Below, in pieces: positions 15,693-24,901 of a stretch of 64,000 nucleotides of DNA. Source of the DNA: CBDCWQ01 sp965223435 (GTDB lineage: Bacteria > Myxococcota > Kuafuiibacteriia > Kuafuiibacteriales > Kuafuiibacteriaceae); NCBI GenBank assembly GCA_965223435.1, contig CBDCWQ010000019.1:496001-560000 (forward strand). Direction: 5' to 3'. The notes under the pieces were generated by a model, which saw only the letters and a program-made list of their open reading frames with translations, was not told the DNA's origin and made no database searches. Made by a program: the position numbers and the translations under genes. The stretch's first letter is position 1. Every line of letters begins with the position of its first letter.

Positions 15693-16499
15693 CTAAGGGC
15701 CGGGATCGGCAAGCACTCTACGCGCCCGCTCGGTCATCTCGATGACCAGACCCCGAATGCTCTCGGGCGTCGCCGCCTGGTCAAAATCGAACCTGAGCCG
15801 TACCGAAGGCGCTTGGCACTCGACATCAAAACCCCACTCATCAACCCCCACCATACTCACTTCGCCCGGATCAACACCACGGAAGGCTCGGCAATACAGC
15901 TTGAGGGATTCTTTGTGGTCATCATTCATGTGCCGGATGATCGCTTCGGCGCTCGGAGGAGGAGGGCCCAGATCCATGGTCTTGAGAGGCCCACCTTGCT
16001 CCAGCCAAAAGATCTTTCCGAAGCCCCCAATGTAACGCAGCCGTTCCACCTGGATTCGATAGAAGGCAAAATCGTGGGTCGCAAAGTAACCTTCCGCAGT
16101 GGGCACCCGCGCCAAATAACGCGCCCGGGTATCTGGGATGTCACGGCCGAGGACCGGAAACGCCCGTCCAAGCACCGTCAAACGCGCCCTGGCCTGAATG
16201 TCCCCCTCTTCGCCGGACTCGTGCACCAAAAGACTGACCCGATTGTCGGCCATGATGTTCTTGGTGTGTTCGGCGATGCGCGCAATCAAAATGATCGGCG
16301 CCCCCGTGCGGCTCACCGCGTAGGGAACAACCGAGCCGAACGGCCAACCGCCCGCCAACACCGAAATCGTAGACAACGTACCGTGGCGGGACGTACGGAG
16401 GAGCGATTCCGCGGACTCCTCCGCTTCACTTTTGGGGATCGATTGTGCTTCTTCGAGCTCTTCTGCGTCCATCGGGACTGAAATCGTGCTTGGTTCCAC
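15693..16499 (-). CDS. HugZ-like pyridoxamine-phosphate-oxidase-fold protein with DUF2470 domain
   Basis: This encodes 268 residues starting at GTG 16499 behind TGAGGCC. Residues 25-165 form a split-barrel flavin- or haem-binding fold (SRHGTLSTISVLAGGWPFGS, EHTKNIMADNRVSLLVHE). Residues 185-262 form a DUF2470 domain with IIRHMNDDHKESL. HugZ and plant GluTR-binding relatives share this layout and take part in haem handling. A flavin-dependent oxidoreductase is the other possibility. It stands alone on the minus strand between the F0 operon and ribF. Confidence 0.85.
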   Translation of the reverse strand: MEPSTISVPMDAEELEEAQSIPKSEAEESAESLLRTSRHGTLSTISVLAGGWPFGSVVPYAVSRTGAPIILIARIAEHTKNIMADNRVSLLVHESGEEGDIQARARLTVLGRAFPVLGRDIPDTRARYLARVPTAEGYFATHDFAFYRIQVERLRYIGGFGKIFWLEQGGPLKTMDLGPPPPSAEAIIRHMNDDHKESLKLYCRAFRGVDPGEVSMVGVDEWGFDVECQAPSVRLRFDFDQAATPESIRGLVIEMTERARRVLADPGP

Positions 16500-16638
16500 T
16501 GCTTGGCCTCAGCCAAATGGTACGACCCAAAACCGAGAGACACAACAAGCGTGAACGAGCGACGGGCTCCTGGACTGAAGGGGAACAAGCCTCATGAAGG
16601 GGAACAAGCCCAAGAGGCGCGTGATGTGGGGGCGCTGG

Positions 16639-16959
16639 CTACGCGGAGAACTTGCCCTGCAAAAAGAACGCGATCACGAAAGCGAAAAGGACCAACGACT
16701 CGGTCATCGCAAGCGCAATGATCATCGGCGTCTGCACCTTCCCCGCAGCCTGGGGGTTTCGCGCGATGCCTTCGAGGGCCGCAACCGCCGTGCGGGACTG
16801 CCCAAGGGCGCCCCCAAAAGCCGCGAGGCCCATGCAGAGGGCCGCGCCCAAAGCCACAATGCTGTCAGCGGTTTGCACCGACTTCGATTGGGCGAAAACC
16901 GGAAACGCAAGAAGCATGACCGAGGTGATTGTGAGGAAAACTGTGGCAAACTTTTTCAT
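16639..16959 (-). CDS. atpE: ATP synthase F0 subunit c
   Basis: This 106-residue ring subunit has an N-terminal signal-like segment (MKKFATVFLTITSVMLLAFP...AQ) preceding the helical hairpin. Helix 1 has Gln54 in GALGQSR and the loop is ARNPQ. Helix 2 carries the ion-binding Glu87 followed by Ser88 (AMTESLVLF). Gln54 and Glu87 are spaced 33 residues, as are Gln32 and Glu65 in the Na+-binding Ilyobacter ring. ATG 16959 has AGGAATGAA upstream. Last gene of the F0 operon; the F1 genes are not in this window. Confidence 0.96.
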   Translation of the reverse strand: MKKFATVFLTITSVMLLAFPVFAQSKSVQTADSIVALGAALCMGLAAFGGALGQSRTAVAALEGIARNPQAAGKVQTPMIIALAMTESLVLFAFVIAFFLQGKFSA

Positions 16960-17079
16960 AATTTCATTCCTAACGATTTCAGGGGGCCTCTGTTCCCCAC
17001 GCCCACACCTCTACGCTCTCTCTCCGTCTCTCCCGGGGCATGTGTCTGGGAACCCAAGAAACCCTGATGCTCATTGTTA

Positions 17080-17886
17080 TCAGCCGTGTGCTACCGCCTC
17101 TTCGCCGTGGGCGTGAAGATGGTGCTCAACGTTCGCCTCGACTTCGCCGATGTATACACAAGAGAGCAAGGTGAAAATGAACGTCTGAACCAACGCGACA
17201 AAAAGCCCGAGCACCAAAAAGGGCAGGGGCAGAAAAAGCGGGAAAATGCCCACAAAAACGCTGAGTATCAAGTGGTCGCCAGCGATATTGCACAAGAGGC
17301 GAACCGAAAGGCTGACCGGACGCACCGTATGGGAAATGATCTCAATCGGCAGGAACAACGGCGCCAAAAACCAGCCCCAGGGCTCCCCCACCGGGTTGGC
17401 CATGTGCGCGATATGCCCGAAACCGAGGCGCAAAAAGGCGTAAAAATTGTAGTAGATAAAAACGATAGAGCCACACGCGAAGGTGGTGTTGAAGTTCTCG
17501 GTGGGCGGCAAGAAGCCCGGAATCAGGCCGAGAAGGTTCGAAAAAAGCACAAAAAACGCCAAGGTACCGACGATCCAGAAGTGACGGAGCGCCGCTTTTC
17601 GCGGCATCGCAAAACACATCACGGTCAAGATCATTTCCATGACCAGTTCCACGATGTTGCGAAAGGTTAGGGTTCCGTCTGGGAGAATATCCCCCTTACT
17701 TTTGCGCAATCCGGAGCTGGCGCCGAAAGCGAGGACCGCCATGACGATGGTCACCAGAAGAATCGCGGCCACATGCTGCGCATGTACGCCGTCGCCGGTC
17801 ACCCAGCCGGTGCCAAAACCAGCGATCCACACCTCTAAGGCGTGGTATCCGGGTACAAAACTTAACCAAGACTGATGGGGTGGCAT
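17080..17886 (-). CDS. atpB: ATP synthase F0 subunit a
   Basis: This 268-residue stator membrane subunit forms the ion half-channels against the c-ring. It has five or six hydrophobic spans. The essential Arg is in SVRLLCNIAGDHL, preceded by PIEIISHTVRPVSLS, and the QTFIFTLLSCVYIGEV signature follows. It ends with a His-rich tail (EANVEHHLHAHGEEAVAHG). It lies about 100 bases after atpI and 120 before atpE. Confidence 0.96.
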   Translation of the reverse strand: MPPHQSWLSFVPGYHALEVWIAGFGTGWVTGDGVHAQHVAAILLVTIVMAVLAFGASSGLRKSKGDILPDGTLTFRNIVELVMEMILTVMCFAMPRKAALRHFWIVGTLAFFVLFSNLLGLIPGFLPPTENFNTTFACGSIVFIYYNFYAFLRLGFGHIAHMANPVGEPWGWFLAPLFLPIEIISHTVRPVSLSVRLLCNIAGDHLILSVFVGIFPLFLPLPFLVLGLFVALVQTFIFTLLSCVYIGEVEANVEHHLHAHGEEAVAHG

Positions 17887-17986
17887 CGCACAAACATCCT
17901 TCGGGCGGTCCCCCTAACAGAAGTAGACCGCTGAGTCTTCCATTATCCACTCCGCACTCGTTGCGCGCCGCGCCTCAGTGAAAAAC

Positions 17987-18370
17987 TCAGCCAGGGGCCA
18001 CCGTAGACGATCCCCATTGGGCCAGGGCCCAAAACAAACCGAGAAGGCCAGCGCCCATGCCCAATACCAAACCGAGCCCATGAACCTGAAACACCGACAA
18101 CGCCACCCACAGGACCGCGCCGGCGGCGATGAGCTTGAAGAACAAAAGCCCCACGAGCGCCGCCTGCTTCACCGAAGAGCGATCCTCGGCCGAGATGCGC
18201 CCCACCAGGTAGACCAAGAGGGCGCCGTCCAGGGCCACCACCGCGCCCCCAACCAAGATGGCGAGCCCCACAGCAGCGCCCCCGAGCAGCAACCCAAAGG
18301 CCGCTGCCAGGGAAAACGAAAAAACGGAGCCACCCAGGACCACCTTCATAAACCGTCGGCTGATCATCAT
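17987..18370 (-). CDS. atpI: ATP synthase-associated membrane protein AtpI-like
   Basis: This 127-residue protein has four hydrophobic helices, starting at ATG 18370 with GGAG upstream (a GTG at 18394 is possible). It begins MMISRRFMKVVLGGSVFSFS. The size, helix count and position directly before atpB match the UncI/AtpI group, which helps c-ring assembly or Mg2+ supply. Primary sequence similarity is too weak to be certain. Confidence 0.75.
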   Translation of the reverse strand: MMISRRFMKVVLGGSVFSFSLAAAFGLLLGGAAVGLAILVGGAVVALDGALLVYLVGRISAEDRSSVKQAALVGLLFFKLIAAGAVLWVALSVFQVHGLGLVLGMGAGLLGLFWALAQWGSSTVAPG

Positions 18371-18525
18371 CGTACCCAACTCCGAGGTCGGCACCCCTTG
18401 AACGGGCGTGCCCTGACCTTACGGTCGAAACCCGTTATCCACTTACTTTGTCCCAGTATCCAGGCTTTTCTGAGGGGAATTACCCCCAGATGGACTGTCG
18501 CTGAACGGGAATGACCTGACAAGCT

Positions 18526-18858
18526 TTAGAGATCCGAGTCTTCTTCGTCACCTTCATTCGAGCCCATCACTTTGGCCGCGCGAAACAGCAGCCGGAATCC
18601 GACCACACAGCCCAACACAAATCCAAGAAGTGCCAGCCAAGGAGAGGTTTGGAAGCGCTCATCCGCGTACCAACCAGCGAGGAAGCAAACCAGCACGCTC
18701 GTTGCAAACTCGATACCCACAGCGCCCACCCGCGCCGCATTCCGCATCGCGTCCCGCGCATCTGGATCTGTCCCCCCGAGAATAGGTGCATCGGGCCACA
18801 GCTCAGCCTCGGCGGTCAAGAACATGATGGAGTCATCCCGGACGGCCGGGCGCACCAT
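18526..18858 (-). CDS. atpZ: AtpZ-like F0F1-associated protein
   Basis: This 110-residue protein has two transmembrane helices (ARVGAVGIEFATSVLVCFLA and LALLGFVLGCVVGFRLL) joined by a GWYADERFQTSPW loop, the AtpZ/AtpI-family pattern. It ends in an acidic tail (GSNEGDEEDSDL). ATG 18858 is chosen because GTGAGG lies just upstream; the frame is open 32 codons further. First gene of the atpZ-atpI-atpB-atpE series, 20 bases after rsmE. Confidence 0.8.
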   Translation of the reverse strand: MVRPAVRDDSIMFLTAEAELWPDAPILGGTDPDARDAMRNAARVGAVGIEFATSVLVCFLAGWYADERFQTSPWLALLGFVLGCVVGFRLLFRAAKVMGSNEGDEEDSDL

Positions 18859-18878
18859 GGGCCTCACCGAACCTCGAG

Positions 18879-19694
18879 CTATACCGTCCGGGTGGCCGTC
18901 GAATGGTCGAGCCCATTTTGAAGGGACATTGGACCGGATACGGTCCCGCCCCAAGGGGTGTCAAAGTGGCCGAGCCAGTACTGAAGGATCGCCAACGCCA
19001 CCGTGCCCGCGGTCTCGGTACGGAAGGTGTGCGGGCCCAGATGAACAACACCAAAGCCTGCTTCTCGCGCTGCCTCGGTTTCCGAAGGAGACAACCCGCC
19101 TTCAGGACCCACGAGAAGCTCGACGCCCTTCGGAGGTTGAGGCACCAAAGTGAGCCGTTCACGCAGACTTTGGGTTGCTTCAAGAGAGAAACAAAGAGAA
19201 AGGCAAGCGCGCGGGCGAGACCACACCGCTTCGAGCTCTACGATATCTTCAAGACGCGGCCGATGGGCCCGCCCGGAGATCCGGAGGGCATCCTCTCTAA
19301 TCGCTCTCCACCTCGGCAGGCGCGACGCCCACACGCCCACTGTTCTTTGGGTGCGCACCGGAACAATTTCATGCACGCCAAGCTCGGTGGCCTGACGTAC
19401 CACTTGATCCATCTTGTGTCCCTTTCCTACGCTCTGGATCAAGATCAGCGGCACCTCCTCGATGGCCACCCGAAACGAGGCCCCAAGTCTCAGGACCACG
19501 GCGTGTCTAGAGAAAGCCTCGATCGTGGCCGGCGCCATCCGCCCGGCGCCATCACACAAACGAAGGGGGTCACCGACCTCAAGGCGAAGCACATCCTTCA
19601 GGTGACGGCAAAACTCTCTGTCCAACGTCAGCGTGTCTTCACCCGATAGGCACCCTTCGGGCACAACAAGCAATCGCCCCTGACCGGTGTTCAT
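18879..19694 (-). CDS. rsmE: 16S rRNA (uracil-1498-N3)-methyltransferase RsmE
   Basis: This 271-residue SPOUT methyltransferase modifies U1498 of 16S rRNA. The RNA-binding N-terminal part has HLKDVLRLEVGDPLRLCDG. Knot motifs are LLVGPEGGLSPSE and GPHTFRTETAGTVAL. ATG 19694 has GAGGAG eight bases upstream. It lies 44 bases after prmA, which also modifies the translation apparatus. Confidence 0.93.
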   Translation of the reverse strand: MNTGQGRLLVVPEGCLSGEDTLTLDREFCRHLKDVLRLEVGDPLRLCDGAGRMAPATIEAFSRHAVVLRLGASFRVAIEEVPLILIQSVGKGHKMDQVVRQATELGVHEIVPVRTQRTVGVWASRLPRWRAIREDALRISGRAHRPRLEDIVELEAVWSRPRACLSLCFSLEATQSLRERLTLVPQPPKGVELLVGPEGGLSPSETEAAREAGFGVVHLGPHTFRTETAGTVALAILQYWLGHFDTPWGGTVSGPMSLQNGLDHSTATRTV

Positions 19695-19738
19695 CTTGAA
19701 CGCTCCTCGGCCCCGACACAAGGACCAGCCACTCCGTC

Positions 19739-20629
19739 CTATCCCAGACGGGCGCGGTTCGATGCGTTGCGCGGAGCCACCAACGCCAAGAGCGACCACT
19801 CATCCTGGTGGCGGACCCCCTCTTTTTCGAACCCCAGTGTTCTATAGGCATCAAGAACTTCGTCCGCTTGCGTCCTGAGAATACCAGACAATAGGACCAC
19901 AGCCCCCGAAGAGGCAGCATCGCGCAAATCCGGCGCCAAGCCAATAAGCGGCCCCTTCATGATATTGGCCACCACACAAGAAAAGCGCCGACGAAGCGCA
20001 CGAGGCTTGCGATCAGACAAATGCAGATGGCTGGTCAAGTGATTCTCTTGAGCGTTCAGTGCAGCAACACGAAGGGCCTCGGGATCGTTGTCTGTCGCCG
20101 TCGCTTCTTGGGCACCAAGCCGCAACGCAGCCAGTGCCAAAATGCCAGTTCCAGTGCCCACATCAAGTATGGTCTCAAATGGAGATCTCGCGACGATCTC
20201 TTCGAGGCAAAGCTGGGTGGTCGGATGTATCCCCGTCCCAAAAGCGCTTGAAGGATCAATCCTAAGAACAGCTTGCGCATCATCGGGAACCGGCAGCCAA
20301 GTGGGCACCACAACAAGCCGCCCAAACGACAACGGTCGAAAATGCCGTCGCCAATGAGACGACCAATCGACAGGCTCATAAGCCTCTCTGCGAACCGCAC
20401 CGACCGAAAGGCCGTGAGCGTCTACTGCAGCCTCAACCTCAGCAAGCGTGGCTGCAGGATCTGACGAGTGAAAAGCAGCCGCAATGCAAATGGGTGAACT
20501 TTGATCCAGGGTCTCAAGACCCGAGGCCCCCATTTCGTAGAGCAGCCCGCTCAAGAGATCGAGCTCAGGATCTCCCCCTTGAACTTCAGGACCCATTTGA
20601 ATTTCAACTTTTTGCCACGTCAAAGCCAC
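19739..20629 (-). CDS. prmA: Ribosomal protein L11 methyltransferase PrmA
   Basis: This encodes about 296 residues. I prefer GTG 20629 (VALTWQKVEIQ...), like other PrmA N-termini; a TTG at 20671 would add 14 residues. The substrate domain (1-110) contains VDWSSHWRRHFRPL, matching the PrmA linker. The SAM domain has IDPSSAFGTGIHPTTQLCLE, LDVGTGTGILALAA, and VVANIMKGPLI in place of the usual NIL motif. It trimethylates L11. Confidence 0.92.
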   Translation of the reverse strand: MALTWQKVEIQMGPEVQGGDPELDLLSGLLYEMGASGLETLDQSSPICIAAAFHSSDPAATLAEVEAAVDAHGLSVGAVRREAYEPVDWSSHWRRHFRPLSFGRLVVVPTWLPVPDDAQAVLRIDPSSAFGTGIHPTTQLCLEEIVARSPFETILDVGTGTGILALAALRLGAQEATATDNDPEALRVAALNAQENHLTSHLHLSDRKPRALRRRFSCVVANIMKGPLIGLAPDLRDAASSGAVVLLSGILRTQADEVLDAYRTLGFEKEGVRHQDEWSLLALVAPRNASNRARLG

Positions 20630-20698
20630 GGGCCATAGATACGCCCCTTTTTGGCCAGAAGAAAGCGCCAAGTGAGTCCCTCGGCCTACTTCGAAATA

Positions 20699-20833
20699 CT
20701 AAACATCTATGGGACGCAAGAGAGCCGAAACACAAACTGGGCAGAGGAGCCCCGTGAGGGACTCCTCTAGCCACTCGTCCCCCCAGGCCCTCGAATAGCC
20801 GCTGCCCACCTCGATGTCAATTTGAATTTGCAT
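20699..20833 (-). CDS. Possible small protein with CPVC motif
   Basis: A 44-codon frame starts at ATG 20833, six bases after the ogt stop. It encodes an acidic middle (AWGDEWLEESL) and CPVC near the C-terminus. No clear ribosome site is visible, although translational coupling to ogt is conceivable. A hairpin (AGAGGAG paired with CTCCTCT, 20743-20768) lies inside it and may instead be a transcription terminator or attenuator after ogt. Weakly supported. Confidence 0.3.
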   Translation of the reverse strand: MQIQIDIEVGSGYSRAWGDEWLEESLTGLLCPVCVSALLRPIDV

Positions 20834-20838
20834 ATCGA

Positions 20839-21354
20839 TCAACACAGGGCCAGTTGCGCGGCCACAATGGGGGCGCCTTCGCACTCAAGGAGTGCACGCT
20901 TGATATGCTCTCCCTCACTGTAGCCTACAAGACGACCATCAGAACCGACGACACGATGGCAAGGAACAAACAGCGGCAACGGGTTAGCACCGTTGGCACG
21001 CCCCACGGCGCGAACAGCATTGGGGCGACCGACACGACCCGCAAGCTCGGCGTAAGTCACTGTCGAACCGTAGGGAATCGAACACAGCGCACGCCAAACG
21101 GTTTGCTGAAAGGGGGTACCTTCCAACAAAAAAGGAAGTTCAAATGTGTGCCTTTTACCTGAAAAGTAGTCGTCCAGCTGCCGTGCAATATTCGCACCGC
21201 CGGCGCGGTTTTCAGTGACGTCGGGAGGCGAAGGAAGCGTCGCACAAATTTTTTGGGGATCGCCAATGCACGAACGACAAAGACGCCCCTGCTCGTCCAA
21301 CAAAACAAACAGTTGGCCCACCGGCGTCGCATAAGCGTGAATCCCTTGCTCCAT
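20839..21354 (-). CDS. ogt: Methylated-DNA-protein-cysteine methyltransferase
   Basis: This 171-residue protein repairs O6-alkylguanine by accepting the alkyl group on Cys132 in PCHRVVGSDG. The DNA-binding part has PFQQTVWRALCSIPYGSTVTY, with RAVGRANGANPLPLFVPCHR following. The N-terminal domain is the short Ogt type, with no Ada regulatory part. ATG 21354 follows AGGTGG; an in-frame GTG is three codons upstream. Confidence 0.95.
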   Translation of the reverse strand: MEQGIHAYATPVGQLFVLLDEQGRLCRSCIGDPQKICATLPSPPDVTENRAGGANIARQLDDYFSGKRHTFELPFLLEGTPFQQTVWRALCSIPYGSTVTYAELAGRVGRPNAVRAVGRANGANPLPLFVPCHRVVGSDGRLVGYSEGEHIKRALLECEGAPIVAAQLALC

Positions 21355-21444
21355 CCAAGCCACCTATCTTCGCCGCGACAGGTCTTCACCCGCCACCGCG
21401 ACCTCCGATGTCCTATCCCACCCTGCCTCACATTGGCAATCACG

Positions 21445-22083
21445 CTACTCGAAGTCCAAGAGCGGCCTTCGCGGCGGCGCAAAATCGAAATCCGCACGAA
21501 GCGTTCCGGCGGGACCTTTGAGATCCGCTCGGGAAAGCGTCGCGGTAACGGTTCCGGTGATTCGTTCGTTCTCTCCTGTATCTACGGCGTCTTCGGCCAA
21601 AGTGATATTTCTGAGCGACAAGGCGCCCGACGCCCCGTGGCTGGTGGGAAAGTCGGCACAGGTCTGAAATAAGCTGAACGAAACGTCCGCCTGCCCCGGT
21701 CCCGAACCCACAGGCAGTTCGAGCGGAACCGCCGGGTCGCTGCGAACGATATGGGACCGGCGTTCATCGACAACCAGTTGGCCTTCTTCCAGAAGGTGGT
21801 CAATGTTGAGACGGATCAAGAGGCCATCGGTCTCCTCGAGATTGACCCGGAATTCTTGGACCTGGATAACCAAGATCCCCGCAAAACGCTGGGTCGCCAA
21901 ATAAGAAGCGTCAAAGCGAACCACACTCGGCTCGGGGTCGGGGTCATCCGACAAACAGCTTCCCTCAAAAAAATTGACCTCTACCTGCCCGGAGCCTTGT
22001 GGCCCCCCACACCCTACACACATCCACCCACATGCAACCACCCATGCCAACGCTGTACGCGCTGGTACCTTGCGCGGCAGCAT
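21445..22083 (-). CDS. Predicted outer-membrane lipoprotein, unknown function
   Basis: This encodes 212 residues. A basic start (MLPRKVPART) and hydrophobic stretch end in a cysteine pair (VVACGWMCVGC); C25 is the likelier lipidation site and C18 the alternative. The rest is beta-rich with no recognised domain (FAGILVIQVQEFRVNLEETD, ALSLRNITLAEDAVDTGE). ATG immediately follows the TAG of the M16 peptidase gene (TAGATG), so the two are translationally coupled. Function not recognised. Confidence 0.8.
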   Translation of the reverse strand: MLPRKVPARTALAWVVACGWMCVGCGGPQGSGQVEVNFFEGSCLSDDPDPEPSVVRFDASYLATQRFAGILVIQVQEFRVNLEETDGLLIRLNIDHLLEEGQLVVDERRSHIVRSDPAVPLELPVGSGPGQADVSFSLFQTCADFPTSHGASGALSLRNITLAEDAVDTGENERITGTVTATLSRADLKGPAGTLRADFDFAPPRRPLLDFE

Positions 22084-24657
22084 CTAGGTCGCCTCGCGCA
22101 CCACCACGGATCGAACCGCCTGGTCGAATCGAATGATATCCCTGGCAACCTCTTGAACGCGCTTTTGGGTCACCTTTTCTATTCGGCCCGCATATTGGGC
22201 GTGCTCATCATAGCCGATGTCATAAGCCTCATTGAGCGCCATCGTGCTGCAGCGGGCGCTGGCGCGCTGCAGCGCAATCTCGTGGGAACCAATCAGGTAC
22301 CTTTGAGCACGTTCCAACTCGGACAGGGAGATTTCGGAGTCCAACACCTTTTGAAGCTCAGCCCTGATCCCTGTTTCGGCAGTGTTCAACTTATCGGGTG
22401 CGGTGCCAATGTACACCGCAAAGTACCCGGGATCGAGCCCCTCCACGCTGAACGCACTCACCGAGTATGCCAAAGACTGTTTGTCTCTGAGCTCTAAAAA
22501 CAGGCGCCCCGACTGGCCCCCGAGCACGCTGCACAGCACATCAAGCGCGTACCGACGATCGTCGGACAACGACAGACCATGAAAACCAAGAACAAAGTGG
22601 GCCTGCTCCTTGTCGCGGTGCAAGGTGGCCTCTTTGGCCTCACTCGGAGGCTTCGGAAGGTCAGGCCGAGTGAACGCGGGCACATCAGGATCGGGCATCA
22701 CCTCGCCAATCCGTGACTCCACCAAGGCCGCAGCTTTCGCAACATCAACCGCACCCACAATGGAAATGGTGAGACGGTCTGGCCTCAATTGCATCTTAAA
22801 CGCGCGAACGATCTCATCTCGCGTGATAGCGGATACACTCTCGGTCGTTCCGAGGCGAGGCAATCCATAGGGGTGTTCGGCAAACAGCAGCTTGGCGAAA
22901 CGATCAAAGGCCACAGAACTCAGCTGGTCCAACCGGGAGGCGATGTCTTCGATCTGGGTCTTTTTTTCTTTCTCAATCTCAGCGGGCGGAAAAACCGGCT
23001 CGAGGAGGCACGAAGAAAACAGCTCAAAGCCTCGTTCCCAGGTCGCCGAAAGAAAGTCGCCACGAATCCCCGCCGAATTGCGCCCCGCCATGCCGGCGAC
23101 ATGCCCGGCCATGGCATCGGTTTCTTCAATAATTTGCTCAGCCGAATAAAGCTCCGTACCCCTTACTGCAAGCTCAGTGGCCAAATGACTCACGCCATTG
23201 TGAGCTTCGTCCTCGGCAAGCAAACCTCCGGTCGCCACAGCCCGCATGCTCACAAGGGGAACGGCACGGTCTTCTTTAACCAAAAGCGTAGCTCCGTTCT
23301 TGAGCTTGAGCTTTGCAACCTGGAGGGCGCCCAATTCGATACGGGTGCCCTTTGCCTCACGCTCGACTTCGTCTCGAGCGGTGCGCACAATTTCTTGAAC
23401 CCTTGTCTCGGACATCAGCGCCTTGTGCTCGGTCGGCAAAAGAGTCGCCACCGTCAACTTGTTCGGGTCGAGCAGTCGCTCAGCCACCAAACGTACGTCT
23501 TCGGGGCTTACCTGCTTCACCTTGTCGTAGTACTGCTGTTCGAACCCAGTATCACCAGCCACCATCGCGAAGTAGCCGAGTTTGCGCGCGACGCCTTGCA
23601 CCGTTTCCTTTTGGTAAACGGCCTCGGACAAGATAATCGTCTTGGCCTTCTCGACTTCTTTGGCATCAGGAAGCTCGATACGAAGCTTAAGGACCTCCTT
23701 GAGAAGGGCCGCAAAGGCCCGCTCCACCTCAGAACCATGAATTTGTGCGCCAACAACAAAGAGGCCAGGGTCTTGGGGCGTATACGCATAGGCGTAACAG
23801 TCGTTCACCAGCTGCGCCTCTCTTTTGACTTTGCGGTACAGACGCGAGCTTTCGCCCGCCCCCAAAAGAATCGAAAGCACATCCAGCGCGGGAGTATCCG
23901 GATCGGCAAGAGAGGTTCCGTGCCACGCCATGCCAAGGTGGGTTTCTTGAATATCTTGATTCTTGGACACCACCCGAATGCCTTCTTGGCCAGGCTCTTG
24001 CTCGCGGCTTCGCAACAAAGCCTCACCCTGATTGACATCAGACTCAAAAAGCTTCTTAGCCGTTTCGACCACATGTTTGGGGTCTACGTCTCCGCTGACC
24101 ACCAGACACATGTTGCTGGGCTGATACCACTTTCGATAAAAACCGAGAATTTGTTCACGCGTAAACTTTTTGACGGTATCGACGTAGCCGATGATTGGGC
24201 GCGCGTAGTTATGCTTTTGGTACGCAGCACCAAAAAGTATTTCGCTGGCAACGCGGGACGGCGTATCGTTGCCCCGGCGAAGCTCTTCGAGCACCACTTC
24301 AAGCTCCCGAGCGAGCTCCTCGGCCTCGAAAGTCGAATGCTGAACCGCATCCGCGAGAATATCGAGCGCGCGCTCCATCTCGCGACTGGCTATGGTGATG
24401 TGATAGACCGTCTGGTCAAAACTGGTCCATGCATTGATGTCCCCTCCAGCGGCCTCAACATCGGCGGCGATTTCACCGACGCGGCGGCGAGCCGTTCCTT
24501 TAAAGAGCATGTGCTCGTGCACATGGGCGAGGCCAGCCTCTTCTTCGAGCTCGTCGGCAGATCCGACTTTGACCCAAACCTGTAGGGCGGCAACCCGGGA
24601 GGCGTGATTGGGCTCGACAATAATACGAAGCCCGTTCTCAAGCGTTGTTTGCAACAT
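22084..24657 (-). CDS. M16 zinc metallopeptidase, two-repeat form
   Basis: This 857-residue protein carries two tandem M16 units. The first unit is catalytic, with the inverted zinc motif HVHEH (45-49) and downstream ligand Glu at 124-125 (VVLEELRRG). The second unit has HLATE where HxxEH would be, so it is the non-catalytic half that closes the peptide clamshell. No signal peptide is visible (starts MLQTTLENGLRIIVEPN), so it is probably cytoplasmic. Contrast with the two degenerate M16 proteins at 52-56 kb. Confidence 0.93.
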   Translation of the reverse strand: MLQTTLENGLRIIVEPNHASRVAALQVWVKVGSADELEEEAGLAHVHEHMLFKGTARRRVGEIAADVEAAGGDINAWTSFDQTVYHITIASREMERALDILADAVQHSTFEAEELARELEVVLEELRRGNDTPSRVASEILFGAAYQKHNYARPIIGYVDTVKKFTREQILGFYRKWYQPSNMCLVVSGDVDPKHVVETAKKLFESDVNQGEALLRSREQEPGQEGIRVVSKNQDIQETHLGMAWHGTSLADPDTPALDVLSILLGAGESSRLYRKVKREAQLVNDCYAYAYTPQDPGLFVVGAQIHGSEVERAFAALLKEVLKLRIELPDAKEVEKAKTIILSEAVYQKETVQGVARKLGYFAMVAGDTGFEQQYYDKVKQVSPEDVRLVAERLLDPNKLTVATLLPTEHKALMSETRVQEIVRTARDEVEREAKGTRIELGALQVAKLKLKNGATLLVKEDRAVPLVSMRAVATGGLLAEDEAHNGVSHLATELAVRGTELYSAEQIIEETDAMAGHVAGMAGRNSAGIRGDFLSATWERGFELFSSCLLEPVFPPAEIEKEKKTQIEDIASRLDQLSSVAFDRFAKLLFAEHPYGLPRLGTTESVSAITRDEIVRAFKMQLRPDRLTISIVGAVDVAKAAALVESRIGEVMPDPDVPAFTRPDLPKPPSEAKEATLHRDKEQAHFVLGFHGLSLSDDRRYALDVLCSVLGGQSGRLFLELRDKQSLAYSVSAFSVEGLDPGYFAVYIGTAPDKLNTAETGIRAELQKVLDSEISLSELERAQRYLIGSHEIALQRASARCSTMALNEAYDIGYDEHAQYAGRIEKVTQKRVQEVARDIIRFDQAVRSVVVREAT

Positions 24658-24901
24658 CGACCGCCAACAGCGCAGCGGAAAAGAACCAGGTCAAGTGCAT
24701 CTTGTTCGCTTTGACAAAACGCTGGGAGAAGACGCCACCCACCGACCCCGAGGCATAGGGTAATACGCGACTTCATCCCGCGCCCGCAGGGCGCGGCCAA
24801 GCGGCGGACCGCGGTCAACCCCTATGATGCAGTCAATCCCGCTCGACGACCGCAGCGGCTCAAGCGATGGACTTCAAAGAGGGAAGAAGCCGTGGAGCGT
24901 C

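Noticed and set aside
22789..24585. A 598-codon plus-strand open frame
   Set aside because: It is a mirror of the M16 peptidase gene. No domain or ribosome site is seen, and the composition is typical of an antisense GC-rich shadow.
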